A DNA stretch of 64,000 nt from contig NZ_CP019082.1 of NCBI RefSeq assembly GCF_001956985.1, positions 7,006,001-7,070,000 on the forward strand. The letters are read 5' to 3'. The notes beneath the pieces were generated by a model that saw only the letters and a program-made list of their open reading frames with translations, did no database searches and was not told the origin of the DNA. A program made the position numbers and the translations under genes. Source of the stretch: Paludisphaera borealis (lineage in GTDB: Bacteria > Planctomycetota > Planctomycetia > Isosphaerales > Isosphaeraceae). Shown here piece by piece: positions 24,257 through 32,698 of the stretch (position 1 is the first letter of the stretch; every line of letters begins with the position of its first letter).

Positions 24257-25426
24257 TCAGGGCGAAGCCCGGTCGATCGGGGCGAGCCGGACCGAGCGGG
24301 CGCCGGCGTCCTCGATCGCCTGGACGAACCGTCGGACCCGCTCGAAGGCGATCGCGCCGGGCGCCTTGACGACGACTGTGGCGTCGAGATCGGCCTTGAG
24401 CAGTTCGGCCAGATCCGAAAGCGGATGCGTCGCGGGATCGGCGTCGATGAGAAAGTTCTCGCCGCTCTCGTCGAGGGTCAGCGCGCGGGCCTCGGGCTTG
24501 CCTGGGGCGATCTTGAGGCCGAGCGTCGCCAGGCTCGCGGTCGCCCCCTCGCGGACTGCCACGAAGCTGAACGTCTGATTGATCATCGTGACCGAGCCGG
24601 CGATCACGTTCTTGCCCTCGCCCCAGAGCCAGCCGCTGTAGTCCTGCCGGGTTCGCGGAAAGGTGACGGTGAATTCGACGCCGTGATCGCCGGTCGTCTT
24701 GCCGGTCACCGGATGAGGCGCGCCGCCGGAGTCGGACCGATAGTTCCCGGTCACGACGCCTTCGGGATCGACCTTCAGTTCGAGAAGGCCTGACCAGACC
24801 CCGTTGGCGGCCAGGCGATACGAGCCGTTGTAGTCGGCCGGTCGCACCACGCGGCCTTCCGACGGCCGGTCGGCGCTGGCTTTCGGAGCGGGCGGAAGCG
24901 ACTCGACCACGAACAGCTCCGCCTTGCCGACCGGGATCAACCGACCGTCGTCCGAGCCCGAAGCGACGAACCGGACGTCCGCCCCCATGTCGACCGGTAC
25001 GACCTGGCCGGCGTCGAGATCGTAGCCGAAGCCGTCGAACAGCCAGGCGTCCTTGCCGCGGGCCAACGGCGCGGCGCGGTTGGCGGGATCGCGGGTCTCG
25101 AACCGATCGACGACGAGCGTCGGCGTCAGCTTGTTGGGATCGCCGGGGGCCTTCCGAAAACCGGGGGACGCAATCAACCGAGCGACGTTCCCCTGATCGG
25201 TCACGACGATCAGGAGCGACGAACGCGCGTCGCGGAGCACGGCGGGGAGCGCGGCCAGCTCGCGGAAATTCAACCCCGCTTGCTTGCGGGCGTGTTTCTG
25301 AATCACGGGCCGGCTCAGGTCGGCGTCACCGAGGCGGTCGAACTCGTCGGCGGGCGCGGGGGGCGGCGGGAGGGTCACGAAACACGCGCAGACGAGAAAA
25401 GCGATCCGACGTCGAGGCCCCGGCAT
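24257..25426 (-). CDS. secreted hypothetical protein with avidin-like stretch
   Basis: A 389-residue protein with a signal peptide (RRRIAFLVCACFVTLPPPPAPA, cleavage about residue 26). Residues about 205-300 read DYNGSYRLAANGVWSGLLEL, VTGNYRSDSGG, VEFTVTFPRTRQDYSGWLWG and MINQTFSFVAVREG, a strand pattern that recalls avidin/streptavidin barrels, though this is a visual similarity. The last 70 residues (LIDADPATHPLSDLAELLKA, DATVVVKAPG, VRRFVQAIEDAGARSVRLAP) resemble the periplasmic domain of ExbD. No operon partner; first gene right of the island. Confidence 0.55.
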   Translation of the reverse strand: MPGPRRRIAFLVCACFVTLPPPPAPADEFDRLGDADLSRPVIQKHARKQAGLNFRELAALPAVLRDARSSLLIVVTDQGNVARLIASPGFRKAPGDPNKLTPTLVVDRFETRDPANRAAPLARGKDAWLFDGFGYDLDAGQVVPVDMGADVRFVASGSDDGRLIPVGKAELFVVESLPPAPKASADRPSEGRVVRPADYNGSYRLAANGVWSGLLELKVDPEGVVTGNYRSDSGGAPHPVTGKTTGDHGVEFTVTFPRTRQDYSGWLWGEGKNVIAGSVTMINQTFSFVAVREGATASLATLGLKIAPGKPEARALTLDESGENFLIDADPATHPLSDLAELLKADLDATVVVKAPGAIAFERVRRFVQAIEDAGARSVRLAPIDRASP

Positions 25427-25684
25427 AAGGTTCTCCGCGTTCGAGAGGATTCGGCCAGTCGTCCGGACTTATCATAAGGTGAGGATGTTGCGGAAGAAAG
25501 GAGCGGGCGCGGTGAACGGGGCCGACGTGGGAATTTGGCGAGTGAGGGGAATCAAGTTCGCTGGTGGATTGGCCGATGCTACGGGATACGGCTTCGGATG
25601 TTCACCAGGATTCAAAGAAACCGGCGCGGTCAGCGAATACCCATTGAGCTGTCACGCCGGGATCGATTCTCGAGGGTAAACACG

Positions 25685-26449
25685 ATGGGCTTGGACCTGG
25701 CACTGAGCGCGGTCATCTTGTTCGCGGCGATTCGCGGCTGGCTGCGCGGTTTCGTGAGCCAGGCGATTCGGCTTTCCGGTTTCGTGGGCTGCTTCTACCT
25801 GGCCGACCCGGTCCGCGACCAGGCGAGGCCGTACGTGCTGACCCGGCTCCCGAAGGTCGATCCCGCCTTGATGGACCGGATTCTCTGGTGGGCCTCGGCG
25901 GTCGTGGCGTACGTCGTGGTCGTCGGGGTGGCGACGCTGGCGATCAAGATGATGCGCCGGCCCGACGTCTCGGGAAAACCGGAGGCCCGTCGCGACGACC
26001 AGTTCGCCGGCTTCCTGTTCGGGGCCGCCAAAGGGGCGCTTGTCGCCGTGTTCCTGACGGCCGCCGTGCAGAAATACGGGATCGAGGCCGCCAAGAAGAT
26101 GCAATTGGAATGGGCCGGCAAGCAGGTCGAAAATTCGAAGGCCCTCGTCTGGAACCAGAAGTACCAGCCGGTCCCCAAGATCTGGGAATCCCCCCCGGTG
26201 CGCCGGTTCGTCGAGCACATCCAGCGCAACGGTCTGAGCCCGGTTCCCGTCGACGCGACGGCCGCGCCGGACGAGGTCGCCGAGTTGCGCCCCGACGACG
26301 GCTCGCGACGCCCGCCGCGACTCGATCTCTCGCCGCTCGGCCAGGCCGATTCGAACGCCGAGCTTGACCTCGATCGCGAGGTCGCCGAGGACCTCGAACG
26401 GATCAAGGCCGAGCGCGACGCGCGGCGCGAGGCCGAGGACTGGCGTTGA
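25685..26449 (+). CDS. CvpA family membrane protein
   Basis: A 254-residue protein. Four membrane segments in the first 130 residues (LDLALSAVILFAAIRGWLRG, AIRLSGFVGCFYLADP, ILWWASAVVAYVVVVGVATL, FLFGAAKGALVAVFLTAAVQ) follow the CvpA topology, with the family start MGLDLxLSAVILxAAxRGWxRG. The cytoplasmic tail of about 115 residues is charged and ends ERIKAERDARREAEDWR. ATG 25685 is preferred because the in-frame extension to 25535 is not family-like. CvpA proteins are linked to colicin V export and envelope homeostasis; the role here is unknown. Confidence 0.8.
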   Translation: MGLDLALSAVILFAAIRGWLRGFVSQAIRLSGFVGCFYLADPVRDQARPYVLTRLPKVDPALMDRILWWASAVVAYVVVVGVATLAIKMMRRPDVSGKPEARRDDQFAGFLFGAAKGALVAVFLTAAVQKYGIEAAKKMQLEWAGKQVENSKALVWNQKYQPVPKIWESPPVRRFVEHIQRNGLSPVPVDATAAPDEVAELRPDDGSRRPPRLDLSPLGQADSNAELDLDREVAEDLERIKAERDARREAEDWR

Positions 26450-26557
26450 CCCGACCCGAAGGCTTTGTAAACTCGGCCGGCGTCGAGACTTCTCGACGTC
26501 GGCGAGATCGAGCGGCGGGTCGGATCGGCCGCGTTTCCCAACGCGAATCAGGATGGG

Positions 26558-28668
26558 TTGAGCCTCATGGAGGATCGAGGCGACAGCGCTGTTCGTCCAG
26601 CTTTCAGTCCCTCGCCGTGGATGGTCGGCGGCCTGATTCTGGGTGCGTACTGGACGATCAAGGGCTATCACAGCCTGGACGGCGACCAGGCCCACCGGCT
26701 GCCGTTGCTGCTCCACCAGCTTGACCCACGGGTCTTCGACGCCGACCCGTTCGTCCGGTCGTTCGACGCCTTCAACCCCCATCGCGGCTCGCTCTGGCTG
26801 CTCGGGGGCGCCTCGCGGCTCGTCGGCCTCTCTGCGGCCCTGACGATCCTCTTCATCCTGACCTTCGCGGCCAGCATCCGGGGGATCGGCCGGCTGACGC
26901 GCGCGGCCTGGCCCGAACACGGGAGCCGCGCGGGGCTCGTCGCCGTCGGCCTGTTTCTGATCGCCAAGGCAGGCAACATCGGCACGAATCACCTGTTTGA
27001 ATCGATGCTTCTGGATCGCTTGATGGGTCTTGCGCTCGCGTGGCTGGCCGCCGCCGCGGTCGTCGAAGACCCTCGGCGCGGCTGGCGGTTCTCGGTCTTC
27101 GCTCTGGGCCTGGCGGCCGTGGTCCATCCCTCGCTGGGCTTGCAGCTCGCGTTGATTTTCGCGGGGACCTGGCTCGTGTGGGCGCTTGCGGGGGGCGGAA
27201 CCTCCGTGCCCTGGCGGTTGGCGATCTCGGCGGCGGCGGCGACCGGCCTGGCGATCGCCCCAGGGCTGGCCCTCAACCTCGCGCCGTTCGGTTCGCTGCG
27301 CGAGGGGCTCTCGCCCGAGAAGTTCTGGCTGCTGACCGTCGAGCTTCAGAGCCCGCAGCACATGCTCCCGCATCTTTGGCGGATGCCGCAATGGCTGGCG
27401 GCGGGGGCGTATCTGGCGCTGGCGATTCTGGCCTTCTCCCCCAAGGGGAGAAGGTGGCCGGAACGGCCGGATGAGGGGGGGGCTTGGGGATTCCTCCCAT
27501 GCCGCTGCACTCGAATACCCCTCATCCACCCCTGCGGGGCACCTTCTCCCCCAAGGGGAGAAGGGAGTTCGGACCGTCCGACTCCTCGCCTCGCTTGCGT
27601 CTTGTCCTGATGCTCGGGGTCGTGCTGGTCTGGCTCGCGTGTTCCTGGGTGGCGGTCGAGGGCTTGCAGCACGTCGGGACGACGGTGTTCCAGCCGTTTC
27701 GGATGGCGACCTTCGCGCGGGGGCTGGCCCTCATCTGTGCGGTCGGGCGCGTTCTCACGCTCTGGGATCGCGGAGGCTGGATGTCGCAATTGCGCGCCGC
27801 CTTGATTCCGCTCGGGCTGACGGGAGACTGGCTGCTCGTGGTCGTCGTCGGCGTCGAGACCGCGACGACCCTCGTCGAATCGATCGGCCGGCGATGGCGA
27901 ATCGAAGCGTTCGCCTCCCTCGTGTTCGTCTGGGCGCTCGCTTACGGCTGCCTGTTCCTATCGCGGCACGACACCGAGCGCGGCGACCGTCCGCTGCTGG
28001 CCCTGATCGCCGTCAGCCTGGTTGTGACGTGTCTCTGCAACAGAATGCCTCGGATGCAATGGTCCTGGACGCCCCGGCGCTGGCGGTGGGCGATGACGTT
28101 GGCCTGGGCGACGCCATTGGCGGCCCTGGCTGCGGGGATGATTCCGAACGATCACCCGATGGCGACGAGCCCGGCGGTTCGGGGGCTCGTCGCGCGCTGC
28201 CGGTTCGCGGCGGTGCCGATCGACGAGGTCGAGGTGCTCGCGAGCTGGTGCCGCGAGAACACGCCGCCCGACGCGCGGTTCATCGGGCCGCCGGGGCCGA
28301 AGGGCTTTCGGCTCTGGTCGCGGCGGAGCCTGGCGTTCAACCGCGCGGGGAGCCCGTACCACGCCGAGGGGATCGACGATTGGTTCCGGCGGTTCGCCGA
28401 CCATGTCGACTTTCACGGGACGCCCGCCGAGTTCGTCCGCGCCTATCTCGACGGCCGCCACCGCCTCGAATCGCGGTACGATGCGATGACCGACGCCCAG
28501 CGCGCCGCGCTGGCCGTCCGCCAGGGGGCCGACCACGTCGTCGCGCTCCGGCCGACTTCGGGCGACGAGACTTCCGCCGGCCCGCTCGAATTGCTGCACG
28601 CTGAGGGGAAGTACGCGGTCTACCGGCTTCGCCCGGAATCGGCGGTCGTCGCCCATCGCCAGCGGTAG
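26558..28668 (+). pseudogene. polytopic membrane protein split by a 134-bp palindromic element
   Basis: Two ORFs in different frames form one protein. The first (from 26558) has several hydrophobic helices (WMVGGLILGAYWTI, LTILFILTFAASIRGIG, LALIFAGTWLVWALAGG) up to AAGAYLALAIL at 27431, then enters a repeat and stops at 27610. The second resumes after the repeat with LRLVLMLGVVLVWLACSWVA, further helices and a soluble C-terminus (ASWCRENTPPDARFIGPPGP). Removing bases 27432-27565 (134) restores one frame of 658 residues. Function unknown. Both halves are otherwise undamaged, so insertion was probably recent. Confidence 0.7.
27432..27565. repeat. 134-bp inverted-repeat (MITE-like) element
   Basis: CCTTCTCCCCCAAGGGGAGA (27432-27451) recurs at 27542-27561 as part of two inverted arms. 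The left arm ends GGATGAGGGGGG and the right arm begins CCCCTCATCC, so the whole can fold into a long hairpin; each arm also contains its own short palindrome. No coding capacity. Its length (134, not a multiple of 3) explains the frame change in the host gene. Confidence 0.75.
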
Positions 28669-29285
28669 CGGAGCCGGTGGGTGAACGAGTCGGGGGCGAG
28701 TCGGGCGAGCGCCTGCGCCCGGGTGCTCTGCCGGCCCGCTTCCGCCAACGCCAGGATCGCACCGGCGTCCGACTGCAACGTCAGAACGCCTTCGCCGAGT
28801 TGTCGCCCGGTCCAGACGATCGATTGTGAATCCGCGTCGCGCAGCTCGCTGGAACCGAGGCGGACGAGGTACGTCGCGGCCAGGCTCGAAACCTCGGCCC
28901 GGCAGCGGTCGGCGACGTCGAAGTCGATGATCACCGCGTCCTCCCGGTCGGGATCGGTCGAGACCGTCACGGCGGCGGAGAAGTGGTGATGGAACAGACG
29001 GCCGGTCAAAAGCAGGCAGACGCCGCGGCCTTCGTCGCCGGCGAACGTGTGGCGGTGGAGGTCTTGATAGACCGGGCTCACGACTCGCGCCGGGTCGTCC
29101 TGGCGGGGGTCGCTCTCCTCGGAAGAGACAAGCTCGTCCAGGGCGGCGTCGGAGGAATCGCGGCGGCCGAACGACACGTGATGAATCCAGCGGTCGCCGA
29201 GTCGCAAGAAGGTCACTTGCGTTTCGGGACCCCGGATCACCACGCGGTCGTCGGACTCGTCGCATTGCCAATCGATGGAGTGCAT
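28620..29285 (-). CDS. hypothetical protein
   Basis: A 221-residue ORF, beginning MHSIDWQCDESDDRVVIRGP. Beta-rich with RWIHHVSFGRR, RGVCLLLTGRLFHHHFSAAV and VIIDFDVADRCRAEVSSLAA; the last 40 residues are basic. No family assigned; probably a lineage-specific planctomycete protein. Its 3' end overlaps the end of the membrane-protein gene by 49 bases, convergently, and it starts 10 bases after the prfB stop, so it may be cotranscribed with prfB. Confidence 0.6.
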   Translation of the reverse strand: MHSIDWQCDESDDRVVIRGPETQVTFLRLGDRWIHHVSFGRRDSSDAALDELVSSEESDPRQDDPARVVSPVYQDLHRHTFAGDEGRGVCLLLTGRLFHHHFSAAVTVSTDPDREDAVIIDFDVADRCRAEVSSLAATYLVRLGSSELRDADSQSIVWTGRQLGEGVLTLQSDAGAILALAEAGRQSTRAQALARLAPDSFTHRLRYRWRWATTADSGRSR

Positions 29286-29295
29286 GGCCGTCCCG

Positions 29296-30406
29296 CTACG
29301 CGCTTCCCTTGGACAGCTTCATCCGGAGGTAGGCCTCGATGAACCCGTCGAGGTTGCCGTCGAGGACCGAGCGCGGGTTGCCGACTTCGTAGCCGGTCCG
29401 CGTGTCCTTGACGAGCTGGTAAGGCTGGAGGACGTAGGAGCGGATCTGGTTGCCGAAGCTGATCTCGCCCTTCTCGTCGTACTTCTTGGCGTACTCGGCG
29501 TCGCGCTTCTCTTCCTCACGGCGGATCAGCTTGGCCTTGAGCAGGGCCATCGCGTTGGCGCTGTTCTTGTGCTGCGAGCGTTCGCTCCGCGACTCGGCCG
29601 CGATACCGGTCGGCAGGTGCGTGAACCGCACGCCCGACTCGGTCTTGTTCTGGTGCTGGCCGCCGGGACCGCCGCAACGGAACACGTCGCGTTTGAGGTC
29701 TTCGTCCTTGAGGACGATGTCGATGGTCTCGTCGATCTCGGGGAGGACGTCGACCGACGAGAACGAGGTCTGCCGCCGCGCGGCGGAGTCGTACGGGCTG
29801 ATCCGCACCAGCCGGTGGACGCCGGATTCGGCCCGAAGGCTGCCGTAGGCGTACTCCCCCTTGATGTGGATCGTCGCCTGGGCGATGCCCGCGGCGCCGC
29901 CGTCCTCGCGGTCGGTGATCTGGGTCGTGAAGCCCCGGTTCTCGGCCCACATCATGTACATGCGCATGAGCATTTCGGCCCAGTCGCAGGCCTCGGTGCC
30001 GCCGGCGCCGGCGTGAATCGTCACGAACGCGTTGCAGTGGTCGTTGGGGCCGCTGAGCATCGACTGAAGCTCGAAAGTCGCCAGATCCTTCTCGGCCTTT
30101 TCCGAGGCCGGCCGGATCTCTTCGTCGAACTCGTCGGTCTCGATTTCATCGGCCAGGTCGATCGAGGCCGAGAGATCCTCAGCCTGCTTGACCAGCGCTT
30201 CGAACGGCTTGAGGACGCCGTTGAGCGTCTTCATCTCGGCGATGACCGCCTTGGCCTTCTCTTGATCGTTCCAGAACGATGCGCCTTCCATGTCGCTCTG
30301 GAGGCTGTCGCGGCGAGCTACTTTTTCGCCGAAGTCAAAGAGAGTCTCGTAAATGGAGTATACGATCGATCACATTCTTGGCCGATCGCTTCAACTCAGC
30401 ATCCAC
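29296..30406 (-). CDS. prfB: peptide chain release factor 2 with programmed +1 frameshift
   Basis: RF2 releases nascent protein at UGA and UAA. The bulk ORF contains the GGQ loop in CGGPGGQHQNKTESGVRFTH and the codon-recognition region RISPYDSAARRQTSFSS. Its N-terminus is encoded upstream: from GTG at 30406 (GAGGAG at 30421-30416 as ribosome-binding site) the product starts VDAELKRSAKNVIDRILHLR, then DSL and an in-frame UGA (30337-30335). The slip CTT TGA C to CTT GAC gives DFGEKVARRDSLQSDMEG in the +1 frame. This is the classic autoregulatory site: when RF2 is scarce, the ribosome shifts. Total 369 residues, normal for RF2. The tripeptide anticodon reads SPY, not SPF. Confidence 0.93.
30335..30340 (-). 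promoter_or_regulatory. prfB: prfB +1 frameshift site CTTTGA(C)
   Basis: The minus strand has CTT (30340-30338) TGA (30337-30335) C, identical to the core of the Escherichia coli prfB recoding site. The zero frame before it and the +1 frame after it both match RF2 N-terminal sequence. Confidence 0.9.
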
Positions 30407-30769
30407 AGCGCAGCACTCCTCACCCAAGAGATCTCGACGTTGGCGAAAACCCGTCTGGCCAGGCCGGGGGACGACCCGCTAGATTCGATCCTTCATTAAA
30501 ACCGATCGACCGGCCGGCAACCAGTCCAGTCGCCCGCCTGGGTCTCGCTCTCGATCCAGGAGGATCGCGTCGGATCGACTGTCCGAGCTGCTTGCGAGCC
30601 GCTCGTGTGTGCCACGAGGTCCGATTTCAGAACCCGTGCGAGGGAGCCCCGGCCTGTTCCCCCGGGTTCGGAAACCGAACCCGGGCCACCCACTCCGGAC
30701 TTCGGAACTCCAGAATCGAGAGCGAGGAGACACGCTGTTACAACACTCGGCGCATACTCGGCCCCGACC
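30407..30769. other. divergent intergenic region prfB / gluQ
   Basis: About 360 bases. Holds the promoter regions of both genes. Minus-strand ORFs exist (30496-30909) but run into gluQ and have no protein character. Two near-copies of CCCGGGTTCGGAAACCGAACCCGGG-like palindromic sequence around 30659-30682 may form a hairpin; no T run follows. Confidence 0.45.
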
Positions 30770-31723
30770 ATGAAACCTTCGCAATCACCTCCCGCCGTGG
30801 GCCGCCTGGCTCCTTCGCCGACCGGCGGGCTGCATCTCGGCCACGCCCGGACGTTCCTGATCGCCTGGCTCGCCGCCCGGAGCGGGGGGGGGCGGGTGAT
30901 CCTCCGCATCGAGGACCTCGATGCCGCCCGCGTCCGCGACGAGGCCCGCGACGCCGCCCTGGTCGATCTGCGATGGCTCGGGCTCGACTGGGACGAGGGG
31001 CCCTACGTTCAGTCCGACCGCCGGGCGGTTTACGACGACGCGCTGGATCGCCTGAAGGCCGCCGAGCGGATCTACCCCTGCACCTGCACCCGGGCCGACA
31101 TCGAGCGCGCCGCCAGCGCCCCGCATCCCGAGGATGAAGGCCCGACGTATCCCGGCGCCTGCGCCCATCGCCTGGCCGCCGACGCCCGGGCGTTCGGCGA
31201 CCGCCCGTTCGCCTGGCGGTTCCGGGTCGAGCCCGGCCCGGTCGCGTGGGACGATCAGTTCCTCGGCCGTCGCGAACTCGACCCGACGCGCCTCGGCGGC
31301 GACTTCGTCATCGCCCGGAACACGCTCGGCCCGTCGTACCAGCTCGCCGTCGTGGTCGACGACGCCCTCATGGGCGTGTCCCAGGTCGTTCGGGGCGCGG
31401 ACCTCGTACCGAGCACCCCCCGGCAGATCCTCCTGTACCGGGCGCTCGGCTGGACGCCCCCGCGCTTCGGGCACGTCCCCCTCGTCGTCGGTCCCGACGG
31501 CCGCCGACTGGCCAAGCGCGACGGCTCGATCAAGCTCTCCACCCTGCGCGAACAGGGCGTCGACCCTCAACGACTGATCGGAGCCCTCGCCCGGTCGTGC
31601 GGCTGGACTTCGACTCTTACTCCCTCTTACCCGGCCGATTGGATCAATCGCTATGATCCGGATTCCCTCCCCGGCGATCCCTGGTTCATGAATCCCGCCG
31701 AATGGCTTGTCGATCCCTCGTAG
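30770..31723 (+). CDS. gluQ: glutamyl-Q tRNA(Asp) synthetase
   Basis: A 317-residue truncated class I glutamyl-tRNA synthetase homologue (YadB) that puts glutamate on queuosine-34 of tRNA-Asp. It has the HIGH element as HLGH in GRLAPSPTGGLHLGHARTFL, KMSKS replaced by KRDGS in RRLAKRDGSIKL, and a zinc site formed by CTCTR and the YPGAC region. The anticodon-binding domain of true GltX is missing. ATG 30770 begins MKPSQSPPAVGRLAPSPTGG. Monocistronic in appearance. Confidence 0.92.
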   Translation: MKPSQSPPAVGRLAPSPTGGLHLGHARTFLIAWLAARSGGGRVILRIEDLDAARVRDEARDAALVDLRWLGLDWDEGPYVQSDRRAVYDDALDRLKAAERIYPCTCTRADIERAASAPHPEDEGPTYPGACAHRLAADARAFGDRPFAWRFRVEPGPVAWDDQFLGRRELDPTRLGGDFVIARNTLGPSYQLAVVVDDALMGVSQVVRGADLVPSTPRQILLYRALGWTPPRFGHVPLVVGPDGRRLAKRDGSIKLSTLREQGVDPQRLIGALARSCGWTSTLTPSYPADWINRYDPDSLPGDPWFMNPAEWLVDPS

Positions 31724-31938
31724 TAAATTAAGGGAGACGCGAGCCCCCGCGCGCGCCCATGCTCTTTCTCAATCCGATATTGGCTGGCGCAATGTGCATA
31801 CGAGTCGCAGACAAACCGTCGCGAGCATCCCTTCTCCCCCGCGCCTGACGGCCCGACACTTTCTTACAAACCATCATGATGACGTCGGGCCACCCGGCCT
31901 CATGAAAATGGGGTATCGCGTCGGCCGGGTCCGAATAC

Positions 31939-32009
31939 AAGCCCGAAGCGCCGGCGAGTGCATTCCCGGTCGACCGTTCATACCATGCACTCGCCGGCGC
32001 TTCGGGCTT
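31939..32009. repeat. 24-bp stem hairpin repeat, copy 1
   Basis: Arms AAGCCCGAAGCGCCGGCGAG-TGCA (31939-31962) and its exact complement (31986-32009) enclose a 23-base loop. The arm core CCCGAAGCGCC-GCGAGTG recurs in the hairpin at 32233-32302. Confidence 0.85.
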
Positions 32010-32117
32010 CCATTTCGCTCCTCTATCGTCCCACGGGGTGTTTTCAGAGCAATCGGTCATGCCGCCGAGACGGCACCCATCCTGATGAAAATGGGAGCCT
32101 GCGGTCGATCGGGGCTG

Positions 32118-32203
32118 GTAGGGGCGTCCCTTGTGGGCGCCCGGTTCGTTTCACGCCGACCGCTCGCGCTCGGCGATCGGGCACCCACAAGGGGCGCCCC
32201 TAC
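32118..32203. repeat. 26-bp stem hairpin repeat of a second family
   Basis: Arms at 32118-32143 (GTAGGGGCGTCCCTTGTGGG and CGCCCG) and 32178-32203 are complementary at 24 of 26 positions; the 34-base loop contains CCGACCGCTCGCGCTCGG, itself palindromic. Confidence 0.8.
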
Positions 32204-32232
32204 GGCAAACCACGGACCGGGATTTTCATGGC

Positions 32233-32302
32233 AGCCCGAAGCGCCAGCGAGTGAGTTTCCGATCGGTCATTCGAATCGATTCACTCGCTGGCGCTTCGGG
32301 CT
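32233..32302. repeat. 22-bp stem hairpin repeat, copy 2
   Basis: Arms AGCCCGAAGCGCCAGCGAGT-GA (32233-32254) and perfect complement 32281-32302, 26-base loop. It is related to copy 1; the CCGG/CCAG difference is present in both arms, that is, compensated. Confidence 0.85.
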
Positions 32303-32698
32303 TGTATTTCGAGGGTTCGGAGCAAGTGTCAGGTCGTCAGTCTCCGCGCCAGGAAACGCGCGATCGAAGCCAATCCGCCGACGCTCGGCGCAGCCTTCGA
32401 ACGGTTCGTCCCGTCCTCGGTTTCGATCGAAAAAACGGTCGATCGAAGCCAATCCAGGGCGACCTCAATCCACGTTTTCCGCGCGGACAAAGCCAATTTT
32501 GGAGTCCGTGCCAAAAGTACTTGACAATAAAGACTTACGACGCGATTTGGGTTCGGTCGGGCGGCGCGAACGAACCCAAATCGGCGGCGGGGCGCGTAGG
32601 GCCGAACGCAGCGGACGGGAGGAGCTTGGTGGAGCTGTTTCGGACTCCTTCTCCCGTCACCCGTCCACGCGTTTTCCGCGCGAAGGAAGCCAATTGAG

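Larger units (their letters stand above)
31724..32698. other. 975-bp repeat-rich intergenic region
   Basis: No convincing gene. It holds three long hairpins (listed separately), and degenerate direct repeats: CGATCGAAGCCAATCC at 32361-32376 and 32440-32455, and CGTTTTCCGCGCG followed by AAGCCAATT at about 32473-32498 and 32669-32695. Open frames across it are by-products of palindromes. Confidence 0.7.

Noticed and set aside
30496-30909. Minus-strand ORF between prfB and gluQ
   Set aside because: It overlaps the conserved start of gluQ and reads as an Arg/Gly/Pro-rich shadow.
31939-32302. Hairpin repeats as a CRISPR array
   Set aside because: Units are unequal inverted repeats of two families, without regular spacers or cas genes.
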